A DNA stretch of 64,000 nucleotides from Polynucleobacter parvulilacunae (GTDB lineage Bacteria > Pseudomonadota > Gammaproteobacteria > Burkholderiales > Burkholderiaceae). This document shows, in pieces, positions 53,359-60,896 of this stretch. The stretch is from NCBI RefSeq assembly GCF_018881715.1, contig NZ_JACVPW010000013.1, positions 124,001 through 188,000 on the forward strand, written 5' to 3'. Each line of letters opens with the position of its first letter. Position 1 is the first letter of the stretch. Below the pieces are notes generated by a model. The model did not search any database. It worked only from the letters and a program-made list of their open reading frames with translations, and was not told where the DNA came from. Position numbers and translations under genes: made by a program.

Positions 53359-55101
53359 TTATTTAGCAGAAGGGGTCTTGCCAACCATCTTGGCCGCTCT
53401 CAAGAAATCAAAGTCCACGCCTTGATCTGCCTGGGTGACGGTATCTAAGAATAGCTTCTTGTAACCACGCTCTGCAGTCGGTGAAGTGATTGGATTATCC
53501 TTCATGCGTTTTGCTAACTCTTCATCAGAAATCAAGAGGCTAATTTCACGATTCTTAACGCTCAAACGAATGCGATCACCATTTCGTACTTGGGCTAATG
53601 GACCGCCAATGGCTGACTCAGGAGTGACATGCAAGACTATCGTGCCAAAGGCAGTGCCACTCATACGTCCATCAGAAATGCGAACAATATCTTTCACACC
53701 AGCGCGCGCTAATTTCATTGGAATTGGGATATAGCCGGCTTCTGGCATGCCAGGAGCACCTTTAGGCCCAATGTTCTTCAATACCAAAATATCTTCGGCT
53801 GTAACGTCCAGCTCAGGACTGTCAATGCGATTGGCTAAATCTGCGGCATCTTCAAAGACTACAGCTCGACCTTCATGCTCCATGAGTTTTTCATTAGCGG
53901 CAGATTGCTTGATGATGGCGCCACCAGGAGCAAGATTGCCATGCAATACAGCAATGCTGCCACGTGGATAAATCGGTTTATCAAAAGGGCGCACCACATC
54001 TTGCTGAAAGCTCGGTGGAGCGGCGTCAATCTCTTCACCCAAAGTCCTGCCGGAAACCGTCATCGCATCTAGTTTTAAGAGTGGTTTGAGTTCGCGCAAG
54101 AGCGTTGCCATACCGCCGGCATCATGGAAGTTTTCCATGTAATGGTCGCCAGATGGTTTCAAATCCACCAGAACAGGGGTTTCATCACCCATCTTATCGA
54201 GCGCATCTAAATCTATCTCAAGACCCATGCGACCTGCAATAGCAGCTAAGTGAACAATGCCATTAGTTGATCCGCCAATGGCCAATAAAACACGCATCGC
54301 ATTTTCAAATGCATCGGCAGTTAGGATCTTATCTATTGTCAATCCTTCTTTAGCCATCTTCACCGCGCAAGTACCAGTTTCTTCAGCAACGCGGATACGA
54401 TCTGCAGTCACTGCAGGAGGAGTTGCACCACCTGGCACGGTCATGCCAAGTGCTTCGGAGATGCAAGCCATAGTACTGGCAGTACCCATTACAGAGCAGG
54501 TACCAACACTGGCTACAAGTTGATCATTGACTTCGTCTTTTTCGGCTTCATCAATTTCGCCAGCGCGGAATTTACCCCAGTAACGACGGCAGTCAGTACA
54601 AGCGCCCACACGTTCACTGCGATGTGAGCCGGTCAGCATTGAACCGGTAATGAGTTGAATGGCGGGTAGACCTGCAGAAGCAGCGCCCATCATTTGCGCT
54701 GGAACTGTCTTATCGCAACCGCCAATCATGACAACGGCATCCATTGGCTGAGCGCGTAACATTTCTTCGGTGTCCATGGACATCAAGTTACGCAAGTACA
54801 TGCTAGTGGGCGCAGCAAAACTTTCATGAATGGAGATCGTTGGAAATTCCATTGGCAAGCCACCGGCCAACATGACGCCACGCTTTACTGCCTCTAATAA
54901 TTGCGGCATATTGCCATGGCAGGGGTTATAAGCGCTGCCGGTATTAATAATGCCGATGACAGGCCGATCTAGTGCGCTATTGGTGTAGCCAGCACCTTTA
55001 ATAAACGCTTTGCGTAAAAATAAAGAGAAGCCCTTGTCTCCATAGCTGGTTAAGCCTTTACGTAAACCGCTCTCTGCAGGATCTTTTGGTTTATTGCTCA
55101 T
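53359..55101 (-). CDS. IlvD/Edd family dehydratase, sugar-acid type likely
   Basis: A 580-residue iron-sulfur dehydratase that removes water from a 2,3-dihydroxy acid. The cluster ligands are Cys61 (YNPCHGN), Cys129 (GGCDKT) and Cys202 (GTCSVMG); Lys131 would bind Mg, and the catalytic Ser is in RMSGTAFG. The CTDCRRYW segment and cysteine spacing recall L-arabinonate/sugar-acid dehydratases rather than the 550-620-residue IlvD. No ilv genes are adjacent. Valine/isoleucine biosynthesis therefore cannot be assumed; dihydroxyacid dehydratase activity remains the alternative. Confidence 0.82.
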   Translation of the reverse strand: MSNKPKDPAESGLRKGLTSYGDKGFSLFLRKAFIKGAGYTNSALDRPVIGIINTGSAYNPCHGNMPQLLEAVKRGVMLAGGLPMEFPTISIHESFAAPTSMYLRNLMSMDTEEMLRAQPMDAVVMIGGCDKTVPAQMMGAASAGLPAIQLITGSMLTGSHRSERVGACTDCRRYWGKFRAGEIDEAEKDEVNDQLVASVGTCSVMGTASTMACISEALGMTVPGGATPPAVTADRIRVAEETGTCAVKMAKEGLTIDKILTADAFENAMRVLLAIGGSTNGIVHLAAIAGRMGLEIDLDALDKMGDETPVLVDLKPSGDHYMENFHDAGGMATLLRELKPLLKLDAMTVSGRTLGEEIDAAPPSFQQDVVRPFDKPIYPRGSIAVLHGNLAPGGAIIKQSAANEKLMEHEGRAVVFEDAADLANRIDSPELDVTAEDILVLKNIGPKGAPGMPEAGYIPIPMKLARAGVKDIVRISDGRMSGTAFGTIVLHVTPESAIGGPLAQVRNGDRIRLSVKNREISLLISDEELAKRMKDNPITSPTAERGYKKLFLDTVTQADQGVDFDFLRAAKMVGKTPSAK

Positions 55102-55177
55102 GAATATGTCTCAAATTTCTTTTAAGTGTTCTTATGGCTTTATTGTAGCGACGGTATAGCGAATCTACAGAATCTAC

Positions 55178-56062
55178 CTACAGGCCGCCACCCCAGCGGT
55201 ACTGCCATGAGACCCCTAGTGCTGTGTAGTCCGTATTGGTATTGGAGTAAACACCTTTGCTACCGGTTAGGCGAATCGAATTGTGTTTATTGACGGGGTA
55301 GGAAAAGGTGCTTCCAAAGCGCCAATTTTCTTGCGAGCCAGCAATGGAGCTTCCGTTGACAAATTTTTGACCACCCGTGAAGTAGGTGGCGTCAGCAGAA
55401 ATATAAGCGGTATTCTCAAAGTAATAAATCACATGGGCTTCTGAGGAGTACATAGGATTTTGGGAGAGCGTATTACTTCCCAGAAAGCTGGTATTGCTTG
55501 TATAGATAGTTGCCATGCCTGCTAATTCCAAACGCCATGGCCCGATAGCTTGGGATGCTCCGATAGCTGGTTGAATCAGCGAACGATTGGCGCCTACGTT
55601 AAGCATCTGTTCGCTGTTGTAATTACCCCATGGGATGGATGCAGCAAGACTGCTGCCAATAATGAGATCTTGTTTGTAGTTTTTAAATTCGTCTAGCGAT
55701 AGTGCTGGTGCGCCATAAAGATTGGCGGAGATCTTTACAACGGGATCGGATAAGCCTTCCGCAGATGCATTGATATTCTGAGGTCCAATAAAGCCTGTTC
55801 CAGAGAGTTGAGCATAGGGGAGTAAGAGGCTAATCCGGCCCGACTGGCCAAAGACATCAATGATGCGGGTTAGGCTTACCGCTTCAGTAGTGAGCGTGTA
55901 AGAGCCACTTTTGGCTTGAGCAATCCCGCCGCTAACAAAATTAATCCCAATGGGCGCATTGGAATAAGCACGCGCTTCAATTTCTTGGGCTTGAGCCTGC
56001 TGACAAATGAATCCCAATAAGGATCCAAGTAAGCATAGCCAAAAAATTCTCATGCAATGCAA
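55178..56062 (-). CDS. Outer membrane transporter, phenol MetA-pathway family
   Basis: A 294-residue exported beta-barrel. The signal peptide ends QQAQAQ (about 25; ATG at 56053 is a nearby alternative). The body fits the Phenol_MetA_deg family: APIGINFVSGGIAQAKSG at the start, repeated amphipathic strands (TRIIDVFGQSGRISLLLPYAQLSG), and LGVSWQYRWGGGL at the C-terminus. Family members are found near aromatic-degradation genes and are proposed porin-like channels. It is preceded by a four-TM protein 9 bp upstream, so the pair is an operon. Confidence 0.75.
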   Translation of the reverse strand: MHCMRIFWLCLLGSLLGFICQQAQAQEIEARAYSNAPIGINFVSGGIAQAKSGSYTLTTEAVSLTRIIDVFGQSGRISLLLPYAQLSGTGFIGPQNINASAEGLSDPVVKISANLYGAPALSLDEFKNYKQDLIIGSSLAASIPWGNYNSEQMLNVGANRSLIQPAIGASQAIGPWRLELAGMATIYTSNTSFLGSNTLSQNPMYSSEAHVIYYFENTAYISADATYFTGGQKFVNGSSIAGSQENWRFGSTFSYPVNKHNSIRLTGSKGVYSNTNTDYTALGVSWQYRWGGGL

Positions 56063-56071
56063 ATAGGGTAA

Positions 56072-56599
56072 TTACTTTTTTGAGCCGAATAAGATGGCAA
56101 GCGTTTCTTTATTGCCTAAGATGATATTGACGCCCGTATAGATTAAGTAAGGCCAGACAATTAACCAGTAGACAATGGACATTGCTAAGACTCGTAATGG
56201 ATCGGAATCTCCAAATGCTGCCATAGAGGTAATAAATTCTTTTCCATGAAAATATCCTTCAAGGCCAGCCTCAAGATAGTTCAGGGCCACCACAACAGCG
56301 ATGTAGATAATGGATTCAAAGATCAGCGAATTGACAATGCCATGATCCTTATCAACTTTGATAGGGTATGCCGCTTGGGCAATCAACATAAATTTAGCTG
56401 ATATAGCTGCTTTCAATAGGGCAAAACCAAAGATCGCCAATGGAATCGGGCGCTCTTCAAGAGCGGTTGCTGCCATAAAGGCAATCGCGCAGAACCAAAT
56501 GCCGAAGTAAAGCGTTAAAGCAAATGCTTTTTTGACCTCCTCCTTGAGTTTTTGTTTGAGGTTATGAGGGGTTTTGTTCATATTTGCTGAAGTGTTCAT
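56072..56599 (-). CDS. Four-TM inner membrane protein of unknown function
   Basis: A 175-residue protein with a charged N-terminus (KLKEEVKKAF) and about four hydrophobic segments: LTLYFGIWFCAIAFMAATAL, LAIFGFALLKAAISAKFMLI, IFESIIYIAVVVALNYL and MSIVYWLIVWPYLIYTGVNII. Short loops with acidic residues lie between. No family is recognised. It is transcribed just ahead of the barrel transporter gene. Confidence 0.75.
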   Translation of the reverse strand: MNTSANMNKTPHNLKQKLKEEVKKAFALTLYFGIWFCAIAFMAATALEERPIPLAIFGFALLKAAISAKFMLIAQAAYPIKVDKDHGIVNSLIFESIIYIAVVVALNYLEAGLEGYFHGKEFITSMAAFGDSDPLRVLAMSIVYWLIVWPYLIYTGVNIILGNKETLAILFGSKK

Positions 56600-56665
56600 A
56601 GCGTCATTTTAATGGAATCTATTGTTGCTTATTATTGGTTTAATATCCCAATTTGAGGCCTCTCA

Positions 56666-57847
56666 TTGAATATACTTCTTAAAATGTATAGGTCGAAAGC
56701 TTCTTGTTTGTTCTGCGGAGTTCTTCTGGGGATCTTATTTTGCCGAAATGCGCTCTCTCAGGACTCGCCAACCCCTCTGAATGATGGTCTTGGATTAAAC
56801 CCAGCGCCTCTCAGTGTGGCGGTACCTCACTTTGGACAAATTGATTTTCATGCACTGGCAACCGGTATTGGAATGGCGCAAACCAACCCAGCTTTGGGCG
56901 ACTTTAATTCCTTGTTTGATATATCAAATGCCCAGGTGATTGTCCAAAAAGGAAGCGGCCTGCTGCAGTTTTATGTGCAGGCTGGCTACTATTCAACCCC
57001 ATCCCTTGGTACGACTTACCAGCGCGCTAGTCAGCAAACAAAAGATAGTTTTGGTTTGGCACCCCTGGCATCAGTCTCGATCGCACCGAATGATTCCTGG
57101 GTTTTTAGTGCGGGGAAAATTAATTCATTTGGGGGCTATGAAAATACCTTTACATATCAAAATATCAATATTGATAGAGGATTACTGTGGAATCAAACAA
57201 GTAACATAAGTAAAGGTTTTCAGGCCAGCTATAAGAGTGGCAATCTTGCTACAGCCATTACTTTGAATGATGGCTTTTATTCAAATCAGTTGAGCTGGAT
57301 GGGGGCCTCTGCAAGTTACCAATTAAACCAAAATCATAATATCGGTCTAATTTGGGCTGGTTCAATAAAGGCGAGCTCAACCAATAGTTTTATTACGCCG
57401 GTGGCGCAAAATAATTCTCAAATAGTAAATGCTATTTATACCTACGCCTCTAGTCGCTGGTCTTTCACGCCTTATCTGCAATATACCTATGTGCCCATCA
57501 ACCCATCTATCGGCATTCTTTCTGGCGCACAAACTTCAGGTGCTGCGGTTTTGGCGAATTATCGACTGACTGGTAACAAAGGAAATGGAATTACATTACC
57601 GACGCGCTTCGAATATATTAGTTCGGCTGGTAAGGGTAATGCGAGCTCACCAAACCTTTTGTATGGTGTTGGAAGTGCTGCTTGGTCTGCGACTATCACC
57701 CCTACATATCAATATGAACGCTTATTTATTCGAGGTGAGCTATCGTATGTTCAAGCAATCAATTCAGGCCTTGGCCAAGCTTTTGGCCAGTCGGGCAATG
57801 CAAAAAATCAAGCAAGAGTAATGGTGGAGGCTGGAATGCTGTACTAG
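56666..57847 (+). CDS. Outer membrane beta-barrel protein (393 aa)
   Basis: A porin-like barrel. The signal peptide ends in NALSQ (about 33). The mature chain consists of amphipathic strands (LLQFYVQAGYYS, WVFSAGKINSFGGYENTFTYQN, TPYLQYTYVP, LFIRGELSYVQAI) and ends VMVEAGMLY with a terminal aromatic residue. GGYENTFTYQNINIDRG resembles the large barrel of the Bbp/OmpL-type family. The start is TTG at 56666 (GAGG upstream); an ATG at 56684 is an alternative. Monocistronic, on the opposite strand from its neighbours; function unknown. Confidence 0.75.
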   Translation: MNILLKMYRSKASCLFCGVLLGILFCRNALSQDSPTPLNDGLGLNPAPLSVAVPHFGQIDFHALATGIGMAQTNPALGDFNSLFDISNAQVIVQKGSGLLQFYVQAGYYSTPSLGTTYQRASQQTKDSFGLAPLASVSIAPNDSWVFSAGKINSFGGYENTFTYQNINIDRGLLWNQTSNISKGFQASYKSGNLATAITLNDGFYSNQLSWMGASASYQLNQNHNIGLIWAGSIKASSTNSFITPVAQNNSQIVNAIYTYASSRWSFTPYLQYTYVPINPSIGILSGAQTSGAAVLANYRLTGNKGNGITLPTRFEYISSAGKGNASSPNLLYGVGSAAWSATITPTYQYERLFIRGELSYVQAINSGLGQAFGQSGNAKNQARVMVEAGMLY

Positions 57848-57871
57848 TTACTGCATTTGCTTGGCTTTAAA

Positions 57872-58180
57872 TTACTTATTTGGAAGCTTGCAGGAGTCTA
57901 GTAGTGCCGCCGAAAATGCTGAAGTAATGTTTCTGCGAAGATATTGTGGGTGATCATTAATCCATGCCACAAAGTAGTTATTGGATTTCTCTACGCTCCA
58001 ACCAGGCTGGCATTGACTGGCAATACTCTGATTGGCATTCAAATATCTGCCAAGATATATTTCTTGCTGTTCGGTTGTAACCATCAGGTAGCCCGAAGCT
58101 GTATCTACATCCATCATAGGCTGCGCTTGCAATGTAGATGAAAGAAAGAAAAGTGTAACTAGTAAATAAGTCCTGTACAT
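57872..58180 (-). CDS. Exported Rap1a/Tai-like small protein
   Basis: A 102-residue secreted protein from the ATG at 58180 (AAAGAGG upstream; the frame reaches 58201). The signal peptide ends LQAQ. The mature domain pattern is G-Y-L near the start, C-Q-P-G-W mid-chain, then WINDHPQYLRRN and SAALLDSC at the end, matching how I remember Rap1a/Tai immunity-like domains (two cysteines linked, C-x-P, then a long helix with HP). Such proteins occur widely in Burkholderiales without T6SS genes; none is here. It is last in an apparent operon with a barrel and a carbonic anhydrase. Confidence 0.62.
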   Translation of the reverse strand: MYRTYLLVTLFFLSSTLQAQPMMDVDTASGYLMVTTEQQEIYLGRYLNANQSIASQCQPGWSVEKSNNYFVAWINDHPQYLRRNITSAFSAALLDSCKLPNK

Positions 58181-58190
58181 AACGCCTCTT

Positions 58191-59489
58191 TTAGAATGCA
58201 AACGGTAAGTCGTATTTCAGATTAACCCCAATCGTTTGTGAATTGGAGTTAATGTATTTATTTTCTTTTCGGTAGCCGATGGCTGCTTTAATGCCATTGC
58301 TAAATACATAGCCCAAAGCAATTTGCGCTTGATTATTTCTATCATTAAAGTAGTTATTAGATGGGATGATCTTATAGCCATTACTTACTCGAGACCAATT
58401 TGTGTCCCAAAGACTGGCAGAAAGACCTAAATTCCACTGTTTATAGCCGAACAAGAAGGATCCTGTGTAATAGCTTTTGTCGTAACCACTAATTCCTTCG
58501 GAATTTAGGGTGCGATTGTATTCAAAAAGCGGGGTGAGTTTGATTGATGACCCTAAATCAATTTTGTCCCACATTGCAGCGGCTACGTAACGCTGTTCAT
58601 TGGCTAAATATTGACTAGATACCGGCTGGTTTGTATCGGTGTTGTAGAGGCTTTGGGTTGTTAGTTTGACGGCCGCCACTTGATAGCGAAATTTGGGCAA
58701 GTCTTTAATTTTTAGGCCATCTAAGGCTACGGCATAGTTATTAAATTTACCAGTGTTAGCAGGCCCACCAACGCTAAGGGGAGTGGGATCTTTTGAGGAG
58801 CCAAAGCTATCAGATAGGGCGCTTGTATCAACCATGAATGCAGATCCTGAAAGAGCATGGTTACCATAACGCCCGAAGTCCATTTTGTAGGAGCCGCCCA
58901 AGATCATCATGCCATCGACACCATACTCTTTGCGAATTAAGGTGCTCCCCCATAAGCCAGCGGAATACATTTTGGCCAAAGAATAGTTGATGCTTGCATG
59001 ACCAGCTACTAAGGAGTAGTTATCGGCGTCGTAGCGTAAAGCAAGCTCTGCGATGAACGCGGAGCCTGAATCAATGAAATAGTTTTCAGTGGTATTGCTG
59101 CCGCTAGAGCTTGAATAACGAAAATTTCCTGATAGGTAAAAGTCTTCAGTGAAATAGGCGTTTCCCATAACATAGGCTCTGCCATAGCTATTCATGGGTT
59201 GGTTATTTAGGTTTTTCCCATCGTAGGTGTCTTCCGTAAATAAAGATACGCCCATTCGCCCCTGAATGATAGGGCGACTTAAGAGTTCATCCTTAATAAT
59301 TTCTTCTTTAATGCTGGGTTTTGGGGTTCCGGCAGGCCCACCTTCTGCAGTCAGAGGGGTAGTGCTTGTAGTGCTGACTGAAACGCTAGCTTCTGGAGCA
59401 GGTTGAGCGTAAGAAACTCCAATAAGCAAAAATGAGGCGAGAAAAAAAGAAGGCCTTAATAGTGGGCCACAGAGTTTTTGGTGAGGCAT
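58191..59489 (-). CDS. Outer membrane beta-barrel protein (432 aa)
   Basis: A large barrel with signal peptide ending SYAQ (about 29) and a Ser/Thr/Pro-rich linker with EASVSVSTTST (30-60). Barrel strands include GRMGVSLFTEDTY, MGNAYFTEDFYLSGNFRYSSSS, AELALRYDADNYSLVAGHASIN and a C-terminal GVNLKYDLPFAF ending in Phe. I recognise no transporter family. It is 43 bp downstream of the carbonic anhydrase and 10 bp upstream of the Rap1a-like gene on the same strand, so the three are probably co-transcribed. Confidence 0.78.
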   Translation of the reverse strand: MPHQKLCGPLLRPSFFLASFLLIGVSYAQPAPEASVSVSTTSTTPLTAEGGPAGTPKPSIKEEIIKDELLSRPIIQGRMGVSLFTEDTYDGKNLNNQPMNSYGRAYVMGNAYFTEDFYLSGNFRYSSSSGSNTTENYFIDSGSAFIAELALRYDADNYSLVAGHASINYSLAKMYSAGLWGSTLIRKEYGVDGMMILGGSYKMDFGRYGNHALSGSAFMVDTSALSDSFGSSKDPTPLSVGGPANTGKFNNYAVALDGLKIKDLPKFRYQVAAVKLTTQSLYNTDTNQPVSSQYLANEQRYVAAAMWDKIDLGSSIKLTPLFEYNRTLNSEGISGYDKSYYTGSFLFGYKQWNLGLSASLWDTNWSRVSNGYKIIPSNNYFNDRNNQAQIALGYVFSNGIKAAIGYRKENKYINSNSQTIGVNLKYDLPFAF

Positions 59490-59532
59490 TTAATAAATAT
59501 GTCTGAAAAATCGCTTTCTTATGCAGTAAGGC

Positions 59533-60258
59533 TTATCTCCAAATCACCTTTCCTGTTGAGGTATCGTATATTGCGCCGACTATCTTTAACTTCCCATGAC
59601 TTTCAAGGTTTGAAAGTATGGCGCTGTTAGCTCGAATATTGGCAATAGAATCATCTACATTGATCTCAGTGACTTCGTTGACAAATGTATAATTTTTGCC
59701 ATTGTGTTCACCGGGTGCTTTCGACATCTGTACTGCCGGTTTAATTTTTTCAAGTAACCCCGTAAGATTGCCCATTTCCACTCCATCACACGCACCTTTT
59801 ATTGCACCGCAATTGGTATGACCCAAAACTACAATGAGCGGGGCGCCTGCAACTTTTGCTCCATATTCAAGGCTTCCGAGTATGTCTTTATTAATTACGT
59901 TGCCAGCCACTCGGTTTGAAAAAATATCACCCGTGCTTTGATCGAAAATGATCTCGGGGCCACTGCGTGAATCCATACAGGCCACAATATTGGCCAATGG
60001 GTACTGGCCTAAGGCTGTTTGGGTAACTAATTTTTTAACATCACGCTGCAATGTTTTTCCTGATTGGTAGCGTACATTTCCAGCTTTTAGTATTTGAATA
60101 GCCTGTTCTGGGGATATTCCAGCCTGCACAGACCTGGTCATCGTGATGCCAGGTTGATAAGGGGTTATCTTGATCGGCGCATTAGATTCTTCCGCGGCAA
60201 AAGAAATACTAGATAAGCAAATACATAAGCCTGAAAGAATCACGGGTAAATACTTCAT
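59533..60258 (-). CDS. Exported beta-class carbonic anhydrase
   Basis: A zinc enzyme interconverting CO2 and bicarbonate. It has 241 residues with Sec signal MKYLPVILSGLCICLSSISFA, so it should act in the periplasm. Zinc ligands Cys94, His147 and Cys150 and the Asp96-Arg98 dyad (CMDSR, GHTNCGA) are intact, so it is probably active. Most bacterial beta-CAs are cytoplasmic; exported forms occur in some Gram-negatives. It starts an apparent operon with a barrel protein and a Rap1a-like protein. The divergent molybdenum hydroxylase begins 179 bp away. Confidence 0.9.
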   Translation of the reverse strand: MKYLPVILSGLCICLSSISFAAEESNAPIKITPYQPGITMTRSVQAGISPEQAIQILKAGNVRYQSGKTLQRDVKKLVTQTALGQYPLANIVACMDSRSGPEIIFDQSTGDIFSNRVAGNVINKDILGSLEYGAKVAGAPLIVVLGHTNCGAIKGACDGVEMGNLTGLLEKIKPAVQMSKAPGEHNGKNYTFVNEVTEINVDDSIANIRANSAILSNLESHGKLKIVGAIYDTSTGKVIWR

Positions 60259-60437
60259 ATAGGCATTCCTGATGGTGATGATTGCTATCTGTAAGTGTTG
60301 ATTATAAAAGGCTAAATAATATAAATCCGATAAATCTATCGTAAGTATTTGTCGGATTTATATCAATTTCGACAGTTAAAATTAGTCAATATGTAAAGGT
60401 AAAAAATCACCTTTTTTGATTAAGTAGAGGAGAAGTC

Positions 60438-60887
60438 ATGGCTGAATTCATTTTGAATGGCAAAAAAGTCAAGGTAGACGTAGAGTCAGATACCCCATTG
60501 TTGTGGGTATTACGTGAGCAGTTAGGTCTAACGGGTACCAAATATGGGTGTGGAATAGGCGCATGTGGTGCGTGTACGGTGTTGTTTGAAGGGCAAGCAA
60601 TGAGAAGTTGCTCTTTGCCCGTAGCGGCTGCTGAGGGTAAGCGCGTTGAAACAATTGAAAGTCTCGAGAAAAATGGTCAACTTTCAAAAATTCAAAAGGC
60701 TTGGATAGATAACCAGGTGCCTCAATGCGGCTACTGTCAGTCTGGAATGGTGATGGCCACAACAGCATTGATTAGAAATAATCCTAAGCCAACGGACGCT
60801 GATATCGAATCCGCCATTTCAAATATTTGCCGTTGCGGTACTTTTCAACAGGTTCGCGCAGCTATTCACTCGGTAATGAAGGGTTAA
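60438..60887 (+). CDS. (2Fe-2S) subunit of a molybdenum hydroxylase, IorA-like
   Basis: Small electron-transfer subunit of a xanthine-dehydrogenase-family enzyme. It has 149 residues. The plant-type cluster uses Cys38, 43, 46 and 58 (CGIGACGAC), and the C-terminal cluster Cys97, 100, 131 and 133 (CGYCQSG, CRCGT). The start ATG has GGAGAAG upstream. It is followed after 9 bp by the molybdopterin subunit; no FAD subunit is present, as in two-subunit isoquinoline 1-oxidoreductase and aldehyde oxidase types. The electron acceptor is unknown. Confidence 0.92.
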   Translation: MAEFILNGKKVKVDVESDTPLLWVLREQLGLTGTKYGCGIGACGACTVLFEGQAMRSCSLPVAAAEGKRVETIESLEKNGQLSKIQKAWIDNQVPQCGYCQSGMVMATTALIRNNPKPTDADIESAISNICRCGTFQQVRAAIHSVMKG

Positions 60888-60896
60888 GGGATCAAT

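Noticed and set aside
58181-58201. Upstream start of the Rap1a-like gene
   Set aside because: The ATG at 58180 has a good ribosome site and a proper signal peptide.
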